NCBI GenBank assembly: GCA_950295325.1
Contig: OX485807.1
Coordinates: 11,435,001-11,499,000 of the forward strand
Direction of reading: 5' to 3'
Length of the DNA stretch: 64,000 nucleotides
Origin: Polytrichum commune
Lineage: Eukaryota > Streptophyta > Polytrichopsida > Polytrichales > Polytrichaceae
Shown here: in pieces, positions 1-13,715 of the stretch
How the letters are laid out: each line of letters starts with the position of its first letter
How positions within the stretch are numbered: position 1 is the stretch's first letter
Notes under the pieces: generated by a model
What the model saw: only the letters and a program-made list of their open reading frames with translations
Database searches by the model: none
What the model was told of the DNA's origin: nothing
Program-made: the position numbers and the translations under genes

Positions 1-1974
1 TGCATTCCATTTGTTTGTTTATTTTTTGGCTTTTTTGTGTAATGACGCACTTGGGTTGTTGTCATGACATGTGCTACCTTAAAAATGGGTACTAGTATGT
101 GTGTGTGGGAATGAGGTCCCAATATGGGACAAGTTCGTGATGGGTAATGCACATACACAAGCCTCTACAATTTTGAATGGTGGCACAATTGTGGAAGATT
201 GCCCGGATTCTAGTGATGGTGACTATGAAGAGGTGAAATGTTCATTTTATGTGTTTCATTGAGGATTGAAGGCATGGTTGATTCATTGTCGAATGCATCC
301 CATCAATTTATGCATCGACCAATGAAGGGGTTGTTGAAATTGGTAGTGTTTGTGCATGCAGATTGATCTTGCCTTGGCCCCCCCCCCCCCCCCCGTAACG
401 ATTTTTTTGAAGGCAACGTAATTGAAGCGTGCCTTTGTGGAGTTGCACCATCCTGATTATGACATGGAGGTTGTGGGGAAAGGTCATCTAGGAATGCAGT
501 GCTCCATGGGAGATGGAGCGGAGGAGACAAACTCGGATGGCGCTTAATATGTCATTGTCATCGAGGCTTGCAAGGAAGGAGTTTCTCTCCCATTGGAATC
601 CAAATTTGAAGCGGTGTGAACCTTTTGGATGAGGTAGTGGGCTTGAAAGTAAAGTGGCTTATGTTCTTACCTACAAATGCATATTTGGGGGAGTGATGGG
701 GGAGGGGGAGCTAGTAGGGGTGTGGAATTCTAAATAATTTGAATGTTAAATGCTTGCACGTGGAGTAACTCTAGGATGATTAACTTCATGTAGTGATGGC
801 ATTGCTTACAGGAGGATAGAGCGTAGTGCATAATAGATGCACATAGAGTGAAAGGTTTGTAGCCATGAACCTTAAGTTTTGGGATGTGTATGCACAACAT
901 GCCTTGCTTTGAATGAAGCAAAGCCACACCCTCAGAGTGCGTTGATCCAAAGACGTGTATGACAATGGGAATAATCGTGAGCATATTGTTGTGTTGACAT
1001 TCTTGGAATATTATGTTGTGCACATTTTTTTGTATTTTACAACCAATGTTAGTATATTAAGCTTGGCACATTGTAGACCATGCAGGAATGCTCATCTGGG
1101 AGTCAATTTTTGACATTGAATTTTGGCCATGGCCACCAATTGTATTAGAGGGCTTCGTATTCATGTACAATTTTTGTGTATAAAAACCAGTGTTGGGAAT
1201 GTCCATTATATTGATGCACAACATGTTCGTCATGGTGTAAAGAATGATTGTTATATTGATTTGCGTGTTTACAAAGATTATGTTAATGAAACATGCCACC
1301 TCCAAATTCAAGCAAAGTGTTAGCTTCAACACCACACACCAAAGCGATTTTTAATTTTTAATGTGTTACTTATTGGCAATAATGACCAATTCGTTTTGCA
1401 GTCCACAACACATATATGTTAAAAATATGTAAATGTGTTGTCATCTTGAAAATACAACCATAAAGGCTCACCATTTGCACATGGTTGCACTAGACCATAG
1501 GCAATCTTTGTTTGTCTCAATTGAATTTTACGTAGTGGTGTTAGTTGCAAAGGACATTTACAAATACATTGTTTTAATTGCAGGAAATGCATTAATGACG
1601 TCTCTTGTTGATTGTTTTGGCTATGCCTGTTTGTTGTCGCCAACAATTGTGAACGTTCATTGCAACCAATTTTCTAGTTCTTTAGTGTGTGACGAAATCC
1701 CCATATGGTAGTAGTGTTGTATTCACTAATTGGAGCAAGCACATTGACATTCACCATTACGTGTGAGGAAGATGTGCTCAATCACTACCAACATATGAGT
1801 TTTAGGCAATCGTTTTGCGCTGGTGAAAGAACAATGCAAATACATCCTTGTGTTGGACTTGTAAATTTTCTAGTTATGTAGGACAATTGTTCGAGACTCA
1901 CATGCATGTAGTGAATGGTAATAGTTACCCACTCTAACTTTTCATATTCAGTGCAATGAAAGGGAGGAACTGAC
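1..1974. other. AT-rich intergenic DNA, no gene recognised
   Basis: Only short open frames occur on both strands, and none has a recognisable motif or good splice context. A run of 15 or more C residues lies near 378-394. The region is probably old repeat sequence. Confidence 0.6.
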
Positions 1975-2190
1975 CTCTAGTTACAGACAAACCACTTGAG
2001 TTTGAAAAACAACCTGTTGAAGTTCAAGGTTTCAGGAAAATTACCAATCGTTTTAGAGGAATTCAGAGAATTTTCTTTCTTCAAATCAACAATGAAAAAC
2101 CAAAAGATGTCAATATATAACCGGTTGGACTTGGAAACACTAGGTTCTCAATCAATTATGCTCAAAAAATCTCATTGGACACTGATTAAA
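1975..2190 (+). repeat. Family E foldback-element end (degenerate)
   Basis: This stretch aligns with the left arm of the complete family E element at 3.9-5.0 kb: a TTACAGACAAACC-like start, two ACCGGTT-related motifs, a TTTTAGAGGAAT block and a 'lacking gene' tail ending near TATGCTCAAAAA. It is one arm only, so it is a fragment. Confidence 0.6.
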
Positions 2191-3660
2191 TGTAGCCTCC
2201 TCAAGTATGTGATGTGTTGGAGGAGCACCTTTGTGACAAGGAATAAACGCAGTGGATGAGTGGTGGCAAGAACGGAGGAGATTAGGGGAGGAGGGTTACA
2301 TCGGTCAAATCCGATGGTCGAGAAAGCACAAGCAACGTGGCCTCACCAGAAGCCAGAAGTTGCTTTCATCGCCCATAGACTTCTTCTCGACAACATTGCA
2401 AAACTTCTATAATAGTGCTCGGAATCCAAAAATCAAGGAGCATGTTTTAAGTGGTTCTTTAATCTCTTCACCTTTCCAATCTCATGGGTGACATCTTTAG
2501 TCTAGTGGGAAGCTAATTGGGGTGAATTAACCACATCAAACCTACATGGAATGTTTTTATTACTATATCATTCTTATCTCAATCTAATTGGTACTGATGG
2601 CCCAATTGAAAAGAATTTGCTTCCCAACACATACCATCGGAGGTGCAGTAAAATTTTGTCCTTATAAATCCATCTATGACTCATATTTAAATAATATGAT
2701 TAGTTTGGTTAAGGGTTGTTGATATGAAACCTGGTGGGTGGACTCTTCATACCATGTACGAACTAACATGATTGTAGAAAGGGGCATTACTTGAAGCATT
2801 AGTGTGCAAAATAAGCATAAGGGAAAACGTGTGGTTTTTCTCTAGTGTGTACATTTAAAAGGGCTATTAAGAACCTTGAAGTAATTGAAGGTGTACAAAA
2901 AGGTCCCTTAAGGTTTAGATAGTTTCATCCAATTTACATATTTCATTCAAATGACATGTGTTTCAAGGTCCAACTATTGTAAGTTACATCATGTGGATGA
3001 AAAAAATGTACATCGGATTTCTCATTGGAAAGTGAAGTGGAGTTGTATGTGTAGTAAGGCCTATGTATTTCGTGATTTATATTTTGTGTATGTAGTGGAG
3101 ACAATTGTCATTATAAATTGAAAGCTTAGTATAAACATATGAATCTATTCTCTAGCCTACCGTTAGTACTCATGCATTTCTTTTTCATCATAAATATCTC
3201 GTATGTAGGGAATTCTATTTCATAGTTTCCCACACACGTCATTTGGGTTACAAACGAAGAGTCCACCCCATGATATGATTTTGGTGTTGATTTGGCTTAA
3301 AATATTAACCCTTGGGCTCTACATAGGAATCAATGTTTTCACCCTCCCCAATGGTAAGTGTTGTGAACATGAACCCCAACTCAAAGAACAACTCAAGGTG
3401 CGTTTACACACAACCACCATTTTAGTGATCGATGATTGTAATTTATTGTCTTTAAGGTATAAGAAGTGAAATGGTGTATTGATGACAACCACAAGTACTC
3501 TTACTTGCCCAACTATGATACAAGGTGTAGTTAGGAGTAGTCACAATGGTTGTAGTTTGCTTTCTTTGGCTCTATTTTGTTTGTTGTTTCTATGTTTGAT
3601 TGTTTGTTCTACTGTGGAAGAGAACTTCAAGTCAAAGCATGGGAGATAGTTTGTAGGAGG
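2191..3660. other. Intergenic DNA, no gene recognised
   Basis: AT-rich sequence. Open frames are short and carry no recognisable motif. I see no clear repeat boundary in it. Confidence 0.55.
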
Positions 3661-3662
3661 TA

Positions 3663-3880
3663 CACTAAATATCACATTTAGTATCACTTACTATTTGGAT
3701 TTACACGTTGCTATATCTCTTTACTATCAATGCAATTTCTTACCAAGTAAAGTTGTTAATGTTCTATAATGTCAGAACTACCAATTTCACAATTATTGGT
3801 AAGAACATGAGATATACAGTCAATAGGTATAGCATTGCATAATTCCAAATGGTAAGTGATGCTAAATATCATATTTAGTG
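3663..3880. mobile_element. Family A MITE (foldback, TA target duplication), copy 1
   Basis: This 218-bp element starts CACTAAATAT and ends ATATTTAGTG, with a TA dinucleotide on each side (3661-3662 and 3881-3882). Both ends are themselves small palindromes (ACTAAATATNATATTTAGT). The arms pair over about 65 bp, including a CACTTACTATTTGGA block on the left and its inverse on the right. It has no coding capacity. A second copy lies at 15,142-15,358. The class is a Tc1/mariner- or PIF-type MITE by structure only. Confidence 0.85.
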
Positions 3881-3921
3881 TAGTCACTCTTAGACAATAA
3901 ACCCATTAATTGTGCCAAACG

Positions 3922-4977
3922 TGAGAGACCACTGCTCGGGGAGAACCATTGGTTAGTTACAAATGTACTGGTTGAGTTTGAGAAAAAACCGGAGGAGAAT
4001 TATGGATCGTTCTTGAGGAATCTCTACAAGAATATACCTCAAATGAGTAAAGAAAAACCGGAAGATGTCAACATGTAACCGGTGGGATTTAGAATCACTA
4101 GGATCTAGACCGACTCTATATGCCCAAAAACTTCCCGGGCATTGTGAGAGACAATCGTTGAGGACAAATCCACCCTTCCACTATTCTTCCACTCCTCTAC
4201 GGTGGTTGTGTGTAAGCATAGAAAATAGCAGTTCCAAACCACAAACTCATGCCTTGGCCACACAAGATGGTGGCATCAGTGTTCAAGATTGAAGTCCTCA
4301 ATGCCTTTCAAACACGATTTGGTCCTTCAAAATACACCTCTCTCAAAACAACCCTTCAAAACGCAACCCCAAATTGAAAATGAAGACGTCACTTGAAGTC
4401 CTCAATATAATCCGCCCGTCACAAGAACCAACAAGCGTAGGGCATTGTCACTACAAGAAGTGGAGTTAGATGGTTGATTCTTAATTCTTCACACTATACT
4501 GGAAACATGTACCATATAATTCATGCACAAGTTCAATATGAGTTTTGTATTTCATTTCTATATTCTTGGATTTGAATCAACACTTCAACTGAAGGGCTGG
4601 AAATTGAGAGCCCTTCAAAATGAAAGTCATACGAGGGCTTCAATCTTGAACACTAGCCGGCATGCTTGTCCTCCACTAACATCATTGGGCCAAAGGTGAG
4701 CTTCTCGCATGAGAAAGTGCTCCCATTCAGTGATTGGTGAGATTTTTGGACATAATCGGTTGGCATCCTAATGTTTGCAAGTCCAACCGGTTACATGTTC
4801 ACATCCTCCGGTTTTCCTTTATTAAAATGGGCATATTCTTCTATAAATTCCTCTAAAATGATCGGTCATTTTTCCATAATGTCTTGAACTCAACCGGTTC
4901 ATCTGTAACCAATTGCCGGTTCTCCCCGATCATTGCTCCCATTGTTCCATTCACTGGTCTTGCGGTGGTCTCTCCTA
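3922..4977. mobile_element. Family E foldback element, complete copy
   Basis: An approximately 1.05-kb element bounded by inverted GAGAGACCAC and CGGGGAGAACC. The long imperfect inverted arms are each about 200 bp or more and contain several ACCGGTT/AACCGG motifs. The arms continue inward: GTTCAAGATTGAAG at about 4283 pairs with its inverse at about 4640. The left arm lacks about 33 bp found in the right arm. No transposase is encoded. Related single arms lie near 1,975, 5,766 and 54,632. Confidence 0.75.
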
Positions 4978-5182
4978 AGCTTAATCATGGGAGAGTTTCT
5001 ACTACCCTAGCTACCACCGTTCCTTGAACGGCGAGAGAAAACCATAGACTCATGACATTTAATGACCGAAGTCAATGCAGTAACAGTCTCTTGTAATTAG
5101 GAGAGACTTCACTTTACCCTTGTTGGCAATTACTCAAGCCCACTAAACACCGGTGGAAGCAATGCACACCGACATTATCTAA

Positions 5183-5687
5183 GGGCCGGTTTATACCATG
5201 GACCATGAAATCGGATCATGGAAGATGACCATGAAATCAGATTTCTAGAAAAAAAATCCCTCCAATTGATGTAAACCGAATGTAGATCAAGAGGAATGAC
5301 CTGGCACCAAAAAGTGAATGTGCGGATTTCAAAAAGGGTAGTTTCGAAAACAAATTCAAGTGTGACCGTTCTCTTGTCTTCTCTTCCCCAAAAAAACATT
5401 TCATTAAGAAAGTATTATCATAACGACATTTCTCTGCCATTGGGCCTTTGCCTTTTCCTACAAGGGCACCTCTTTTGCCTCTCCCATCATAAAACCCGTT
5501 GGACCATGTGAATGGATAATGTAGGCCTTGAAACATATCTTTTGGGGACTTCGAACTCCATGGTCACTCTGACATTTTCTTCCCTTGGTGTAAACCGAAG
5601 TGATCCCAGGACGAGTTCAGTGGCCAATCACATATTTTACATGGCCTTGGGACGACCTCGTGGTCCATGGTGTAAACAACCAACCCC
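5183..5687. mobile_element. Family F element, PIF/Harbinger-like MITE with TAA duplication
   Basis: A 505-bp element flanked by TAA at 5180-5182 and 5688-5690. The left end is GGGCCGGTTTATACCATGGA, and the right end is the inverse of GGGGTTGGTTGTTTACACCA. The subterminal CCATGGACCA block is shared by both arms. G/C-rich ends of this kind with a three-base T-A-A duplication are typical of PIF/Harbinger elements. The overlapping open frames are products of the inverted repeat, and no transposase is visible. Confidence 0.75.
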
Positions 5688-5765
5688 TAATGAAGCTGGT
5701 GTAGCCAGGGCTTCAACCATCGCCGTAGCGGTTGTGTGAAAACCTATGATCATGTAGGACCGGCA

Positions 5766-5990
5766 GTTAGTCACAGACGAACCGGTTCAGTTTTGAGAAA
5801 CAACCGGTTGAAATTCAAAACTACAAGAAAATTACCGATCATTTTAGAGGAATGTATAGAAGAATATACCCCGATTTAACAAAAGAAAACCGAAGGGTGT
5901 CATCAACATGTAACCAGTTTGGACTTGCAAACACTAGGATCTCAACCGATTATGCCCAAAAACCTCCCCGATCACGAGTGGAAACGCATC
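5766..5990 (+). repeat. Family E arm, copy 3
   Basis: This repeats the left arm of the 3.9-kb element: GTCACAGACGAACCGGTT, an AACAACCGGTTGAAAT block, TTTTAGAGGAAT, and the ending CCCAAAAACCTCCCCGATCA. No matching right arm was found nearby, so it is a solo or truncated arm. Confidence 0.65.
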
Positions 5991-6357
5991 TTGAATCAAA
6001 GAGTAGACATCTAGCGCGGGCGATGTTGTTGCTTGCTCGTGGCATGTTAGATAGATTAGGCATGTGACGACTTTTAGCCAAAAGCGAACGAGTACCATGC
6101 ATGGTGTCCACTTGAATGTTGAAAGGCATGTACCCGAACTCACTTGGAGGCCGTATCAATCCCTAATTGTGGAAAGGTACCATCCATGATATATATGTAC
6201 TTTAAATTCGTGTGTCGAGAATTTTAGGGGAGCGTTCCATATCCAAGTCTCGCATGATTGGCCGGCCCCATTTGAGTTTTGATTTGGCACGGCTGCCCTT
6301 TGCAAGTTGCGCAAGTGTCTTCGGTTCAAATAGGGATGATTAATTAATTCACCCTTA

Positions 6358-6861
6358 TCCACCTTCACATCACACACGGGACCGAGAGCCCGTGACCGCC
6401 CCACTTCAAGCGCTCTCATTGGTGGAAAAGGCGGAGCCGGTCCAAGTTCGCTACTTCACACGACGCTTGAGGGACCAACGGAGTGTGTGAATGCAAGATG
6501 GATGGGAAGTCTACGTGGATTCCTACATGGCACCGGATGGATCGTGTTTCATGGTCACTTGGACTATTTTCAAAAACCACTTCTTGGAGGTAGGTCTAAC
6601 ACAAAATTGGGAGACCATGGCACTCCGAACGCTCACAACCGTTGGTTTATTCTATTTTATCATGTGTGAGGACCCGCATGAATAGAGATTCTTTGAAATG
6701 GCATGTGGTTGAGGGCCTGGTCACATATGACTTCACACTACATTTGAGGATTTGTGACCACACTGCATGACTTTGGAGGTGTTTTGAGATGGCCTTTGGA
6801 CACTTTCTTTGGGCTCTCACAATTTCATGGTCATGGCTCGTGGCTTGTGTGTCAAGTGGTC
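6358..6861 (-). mobile_element. Family D non-autonomous DNA transposon, copy 1
   Basis: An approximately 500-bp unit in reverse orientation to the copies at 10.3 and 17.2 kb. Shared blocks include GACCATGAAA, TTGGTCCCTCAAGCGTAGTGTGAAG and a GAGAGACCATGGCACTCCGA-type segment. Its ends are inverted forms of GGCCACTTCACACACGAGCC. The short open frames inside are by-products of the repeat. Confidence 0.75.
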
Positions 6862-9800
6862 CTCAATATCAAGGGGGTAATAATAAACGCATGTTTCCTA
6901 ATTGAAGTTCAATACACTAATTTGGGTTTGTTGACTTCAATTTAGGGTGAAGCTTCATTTTAAATTATGATTATGTGATTCTAGAATAGTAATTAATATT
7001 TTCACCCTCCCTTTCCATGGGTTGCTTTCTATGTGGTAGGCATTGTGAACATTCACTTGAGTAGTAGCATGCAAGTGAAGATGCTTCATATTTCATGTTA
7101 GTATTGTTTTTGCGAACCGGCCTTCGGTTTAACTCATATTTTGAGTAAAATCCGACATGTTTGTAAATTCCATACTATTTGCATAACTAAATTTTTTGGG
7201 CGGACTCATCAATACACTTTCAATACATTTGAATATATAGAGATGTGTTTGAATCCTTTATTATAATTTGAGTGCAACAATGTTGCAAATCATGAGCAAT
7301 TTTAGCATAGGTTTTATTTTCTATTCATAATAGTATATTGAATATATCAAAATGATGTATGCGTATGAAATATTATCGCAAAATCCTACTCAAACATGTT
7401 GTAGTTATGATCAAGCCTTGATCCAAATTTACTTAAGTAGAAGTTGATTATACATATGAGCCCAATTCCGTTGAATACATGTTGTAATTGGGTACCACTA
7501 GTACTAAATTCCCAGGTTGTGGACTCTTCATTGGAAACCTAAATAAAATGCATGGTTCATTACAAAATAAAACCCAATACATACAAGAAATGTTTGGAGA
7601 TGAAACAAATGTACACATATTCATGGTAGGCTTAAAAATGGACTTGTGTATTTATATAGAGCTTTTCAACTGAATGTGAAATATACCTCCTGTGATGGCA
7701 ATTTTTAAAAATTTCTTAGCTAAAATAAAACTTCAGTGTAAATAGTGTCCTTTTTTGAGCTTCAAAAATGCAAATGGACATGTATGAAAAGGACTATAGA
7801 TTGAGATTTCAGAAAGTAATTGTCAAAGACTATGGCCTGATTTTAGGAGGTACTAGAGGCAGATACAGGCCATTGTCTAGTAGAGAAGGGGGGCCATTAT
7901 TAAGCATGACTTTGGAGAGAAGCAGAGAGAAGGCCTGAGAGAGGGTAGAGGCAAATTTTTACCAAGTATTGTAGAAATCTGTAAGAAGTAATTACATATT
8001 CCCGAGGAGTGATTCCTCGGAGGCTGTCAGGCTACAGTCTGATTATGTATTGAATTGTTTTGTCCAATCCAAGGTGTGTAACTGGATTGTGATAGTTAAT
8101 TGTTTAGGCCATACACTTTGCATAATGATTTTAGTGCTTGGCCAATATTGAAATATAATATTTTCGAACTTTACTGAACTCTAAATCTGTCATGATCAAA
8201 TTATCACCCTGTAGACCATATCTGATGGAATTTTGGGTACCGAGGATAAGTGTAATGGTTTGCAACTCCAGTCAATGGTCTGTATGTATGGTTATGATTA
8301 CATGTGTGTGTGAATTACTGAATCATGGAAGTTAGGGGGATGTTATTGAGTGATTCGCTTAATGCATATGATTTCTTTATGGTTGATTGATAGATGCCCA
8401 ATGAGTAAGATTGTTTTATAAGTAGGAATGAGGGCAATTGTCTGATTGAGAAGTAAATATTGTTTTGAGTGCAATATTACCAATGGCAACCGAGATTATA
8501 ATCCGACACGATTGCTATTGACCAAGCAGAGAGCGTTGATTGTTTGATATCTATATATATATATATATATATATACCTGATTATCTTATCGCAGGAGTGA
8601 TTCCTGGAGAGAGTGCAGGGATTTGGGTGAAATTAAGTATATTTTTTTCACAGATTAAATTGCCGGTGGTTGCGATTGATAATCTCATAAATACTTAAGT
8701 AGGCCATAATCTGTGTTTGCTTCTATTACCTGAGGATGGAATTAACGTGCGTGAGGCAATTGTCATGAGTAATGAATTGGTTCACCGTTGTGTTAGCATT
8801 TTGAGTTCACGTGGCGATTGTCTGTGAAAAAGTTGGTCTCAAATTTCTTTGTGATTTGGCTGCAGTATTGCAGAAGGGCCCAAACCATAGACTTGGGAGA
8901 ATACGGGGGAAACCTGTACCGGTCCAACAGGTGGACGGAAGCTGAAAGGTTGTTGGCCAGGCTATAGACTTCAAAGGGTAAACTCAACTGGTTTGTGAAG
9001 CTAAAAGGCCTGGACTGTTGGCGTCCTAATTAACTGGTACAATAGATATAATTGAGAAATAAAAGGAATTCAACATGACTTAAAGTTGATTTGGATTTCT
9101 AATTGGGTAAGTAAATGAACGCAATAATAACCTTGCGACTGATTAATGAAGAAAACACTTTAAAGGATATGGGTTGAAATAATAACTTGATTAAATTGGA
9201 TGCTCAATCATTGATAAGATAAAATGATGAAGATCTATACCATATGACATATTGACGTGCACGTATATATCTGGTTTGGCTTATTGACGCACTCCGAGGT
9301 CGTTATGGTTACTTTGGGCTACGCACTGGTGAGGACTATTGTCGGACAACCTCATTTAAATGTCACAATTAATTAAAGAACCTCGGCAATCCTGAAAGGA
9401 TGACAGTACCGACTATTTCAAGTTTCACTAAAAAGGATTAAGTAAATACCAGATTATTGACGATATCAAAGGGCCCTCGACTTTGATAAGCAAGACTAAA
9501 ATGGGTTACTTTTGCAAATGACTATTGACAATGGCGAGCCCTATGATTGTGCACCGCACTTGGTCCAATTAAAATAAACTCACTGCCAGACTATTGACCG
9601 GGAAATTAGAGTGAGGTGTGAGACTGTCACATTTGCATGTACTGACTTGGAGAGGCTTTTAGAGTTTTTATCCCTTACCCATAAACCCATTGTCAGCCAT
9701 AATCCAAAATGAAGTGAAATAACCTTATGTTTTCCCTAATAATCCTTATCTAAGACACCTAGATGATATAGAAATCACCTTTTAAGTCTTCCCTGATTGT

Positions 9801-10256
9801 TTCCCTGGTTTTGTTCCTAGTCAAAAAACTAACTACACCTCCACAACATACACAAAGTATAAATCATGAAACAAAGAGGCATTTATTGCATATGCGATCC
9901 ACTTTCACTTTTCCACGAGAAGGTCATTGAATTTTTTTTTTCACCCAGAGTATGTAACTTATAAGAACATGACCCTAAAAATCGCATCATTTGGATGGGA
10001 AACGTACTTGGATGAAACTAGCACATTTATTGTGAATTTTCTCATTAAAATCTTAAGGACCCTTTTGGTACATCTACCTAAATGTGCACATTGGAGAAAA
10101 CAATATCTCTCCCTTATGTATACTATGCATGCTAATGCTTTTAGTAATACCCCATTTCCACTTATGTTAGTTTGTACATGAGAGTTCAACCCTCCAAAGA
10201 ATAAATTCCACATAAAGTGAGGAAAATTTGAATTGGCAGTTCTTCCTTTGAATAAG
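6862..10256. other. Intergenic DNA with a (TA)n tract and spaced ATTGAC motifs
   Basis: No gene is recognised. A (TA)n microsatellite lies at 8552-8575. GGAGTGATTCCT occurs twice (about 8006 and 8595). Between 9.24 and 9.62 kb the motif TATTGAC/TATTGTC recurs about six times. Open frames are short and unconvincing. Confidence 0.5.
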
Positions 10257-10755
10257 GGCCACATCACACTCAAGCCAAGAGACACGACCATGAAATCGTG
10301 AGAACCCAAAAGAAGTGCCTAAAAGTCGTCCCTAAACACTTCAAAAATCATGTAGTGTGGTCACAGGCCCTCAAGTGTAGTGTGAAGTCGTATGTGACCA
10401 CGCCCTCGCCCATATACTATTTCAAAGAACTTCTATTCACGTGGGATCCTCACACATGATAAAATATAATAAATCAATGGTTGTGAGATTTCGGAGTGCC
10501 ATGGTCTCTCAGTCTTGTGTTAGGCCTACCTCCAAAAGGTGGTTTTTGAAACATGGTCCATTTAATACCATGTAGGACTCCGCAAAGACTTTACATCCAT
10601 CTTGCATTCACTTACTTTGTTGGTCCCTCAAGCGTAGTGTGAAGGGAACTTCGACTGGCTCCACCTTTTCCACCAATGAGAGTGCTTGAAGTGCAATGGT
10701 CACGGGCCTTCAGGGCCACTTCACACACAAGCCACGAGCCATGACGATGAAATTG
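10257..10755 (+). mobile_element. Family D non-autonomous DNA transposon, copy 2 (rearranged end)
   Basis: The same unit as copies 1 and 3, beginning GGCCACATCACACTCAAGCC. The body is collinear with copy 3 to about 10,706. At that point the expected inverted right terminus is replaced by GGGCCACTTCACACACAAGCC in forward orientation, that is, a second left end. Confidence 0.7.
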
Positions 10756-13715
10756 TTGTAGCAATTTCCATATCCAACACGACATTACTTTGCTCTTGAA
10801 AGTTGAAACAAAAGCACATGTCCTCCGAATTGTGTTTCAATATTCAACCTAAAATTGCGCGCATACTATGAGCACATAGTCAACACTCATCGTAACACGT
10901 GTCATCTCTTTGATGTCCGTTTTTTTTTTTATCACAAACCTTGATGAGTATGAAAACTATGTTAAGAAGAGTGAGCATATAACACCGACATACCTTATTT
11001 TGTGGAATGTCAACACTATTTCATATTGTAATGTAAGACACTCTCAAGTCTTTCTTCCTTTTGGCTTCTCAAACTTTACAATTTATTTGATTTCATTACA
11101 TTAGAGTTTCTCCATGTCAATAGCAGTCCTTTTGCATAGCAGATATTGAAAGATTGTAGATTTGGTATTCGTATGATGGAATATGATGATGCACACTCTC
11201 AAGCGTTACTTGAATACTATGTCCAATCCAAAGGCCAAGATTATGCTAATTGTCTAAAAAAACAACTAAATATTTCATTTCTTATTTTGGAAATGTTGAA
11301 CACCTTGATGTTATTGAGATTTAAGCCCAAATACGCAACATAGATGCCCTTGTATCCATATACATACATTATGTTTTGATAAGCAATGTCAAGTATGAGT
11401 GTGTTTTATGTTATCTTTGACATACTAGAATGTATAAAATAAGGTTTCGGACTCATAAATATTTAAATATGAGCTATGAACTCGGTAAGGCTTGTATAAG
11501 TTATGTATATGGCCATATATCGAGACCTTACGTCCTTGAAGGGTTAAGTAAATCACTCGTGGTTTCAACCTCTAAGTTGTTTCTCTAAATAAATGACTAA
11601 AAAGTTAAGCAATCCTTGAAATGGAAACTTTTTCCCTGACTAACCCATTGTCTCCCATGACACTAAACATATGGTTTGTATATATGATTAGCAAATCCAA
11701 GTTTAGGACATAACCATTGTTGTCGTTGTTTTGGGCATTCACACAAATGTCTTACCCCCTAAATCCTTGAGTGACCTAAAGTGACCATCGTTTGGAGCAA
11801 TTTTTGTTTGTTTTCCATAGGTGAAGATTAAGATGTAGGTTGACGTAGGTTGATTAAGGTGTAACATTGGGGAATATTGAGAGGAACCTAGCGTACCATA
11901 TGTTTATGGATTGGGACAGATGCTCTAGTTTAGGGAATTTTTCCAAGTCTATTACATGCATGGTAGTTTGAAGCCACTAGTTTTGTCAAGGTTGTTTGTC
12001 AATGATAGCCTCTGCCTGAAACCAAAGCCCCACAACCGTAACCTGGTGGGGAGACAACCATGAGCATGCACAATGAGTTATATGGGCAAGTTGGCCCCTT
12101 CACCTTTTTCTCCTATGGTATCCAGCTAGGTGCACGAGTTGCTTTTGAGGAAAAAATTCAAAATACATTACAATTTGTTAGGAAGGAATATCATGGATTG
12201 TTTCATCTAATTTTTTGTAATTTTTTTTTTTGTGATTATCTTTTGAAGCATACATCTACCATGTACATCTTGGAGTTGTGCCTTTGCAATTTGTGAAAGA
12301 ACATCATGGTTCATCCCAAGGCCTCCCAAAATTTGACTCCAACCTAAATTTGTGCACGTGAAATACCTAAACGTGCACAAATCAAATCATGATGTCAAGC
12401 ACCAAGGCCCACCTCATTTGGAGCCCAACCCATCCCCGAATATATGGTTAGATGAGTCATGCCACTATCATAATACATGTGATTGTAGCGTAAACTCAAC
12501 AGTGATGATTTGCTTAAATTTGGGAAGAATATGTTTAAGGATTTGGGGGTTGATCATCATGAAAGTGAATACACACTCCTTCTTCATCAATTATCATATA
12601 AGCCCCCCCCCTTGCTTTAAAAAAATATATAAAAATAAAGACTTGTGTTGCCGATCGTGAGCCTAAGGAAAAAGGACATTAGAAACCGATATTATCACCT
12701 TCGTATTATGAAAATGAATCTTCTTGCTTACCGTCTTAAAAAACGAACATATATGCCTTGCTAAAGAACATTATGGATTTCTCTTTACTGTCACCATATT
12801 AACTATCATCATCTCTAATTCCTCATAAAGTGCTCTCTATCGCTCTCTTTCTCTCTTGCACACAATGTAAGTCAAATGTTTTCATTGGCTCTACCTTGTG
12901 GGAAGAAACTTAACGATGGTATCTAAAATGAGCCAACAGTTTGGCAACCAACTAGAACCAACCACATATGTATTGTCATCTAGGAAGTGTTGTTAGTGTT
13001 AGCAACTCGTTCTTCAATCGGAGTCCAGTTGCAAGTGATACGTCTCGTCGATTTCAAGTGGTCTCGAAAATGACCCAAAGTCCGGCCAACCTTGTTCAGA
13101 CCACCAACCACGCGTGCAGGATGGTACTAGGGCATCTTAGTCTCTCGCGACTGACTAGCCACTTGTTTTTTCACGTGCCCAAACTTTTTGTAAAGTGTCC
13201 TAGACATGAAACAATCCCGCAGCATCATTTCCCCAATGGCACTTGTCCTCGATACAACTACACTTTACGTTTAGGTCATGATGGTTAGCCTACGAAACCC
13301 TAGGGTGAACCCATCGAAAAAGCTCGGGAGCTCATGATGGTTGGAGATGCACTAGACAACAAACCCTCCGCGGTGGCCATTGGACCCTCGATGCTTGTGT
13401 GTACGAAAGAGGTGATGTGAGGTTATGCACATAACCTTTGGCTTTCCGGTTTGGACGTTACACTTTGGTGGACCAAGGCCAATCATCCTAATTCCTAGTG
13501 CGCTTCACTTGGGTTTCTAGGAAGGAAACAAAAAGGACTCCGGTCAAAGAGACCCGGGGTTACGCTTCCCCTCAAACTCATGGCTTGGTTTGACCCAACA
13601 AAATCCCCAAACACACCACCACCACAAGGGCATCACTTGTGGAGAGGTCTTGTGATGACTTAACTCCGAGTCTTAACCCCTATAGGACCAAAGGCCTCAC
13701 ATGCACCAATCTCAA
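10756..13715. other. Intergenic DNA, no gene recognised
   Basis: This region has several open frames of 60-106 codons, for example 12,352-12,660 and 12,968-13,288. None shows a known domain, and their base composition does not differ from the surroundings. A C-rich run lies near 12,603. Confidence 0.5.

Noticed and set aside
303-530. 75-codon minus-strand ORF with a poly-Gly stretch
   Set aside because: The Gly run is just the complement of the poly-C tract, and nothing else in it looks like a protein.
4449-4460. CACTACAAGAAG as a second CACTA terminus
   Set aside because: It lies in the middle of foldback element E, has no subterminal array, and no partner end is nearby. A 12-base chance match is plausible.
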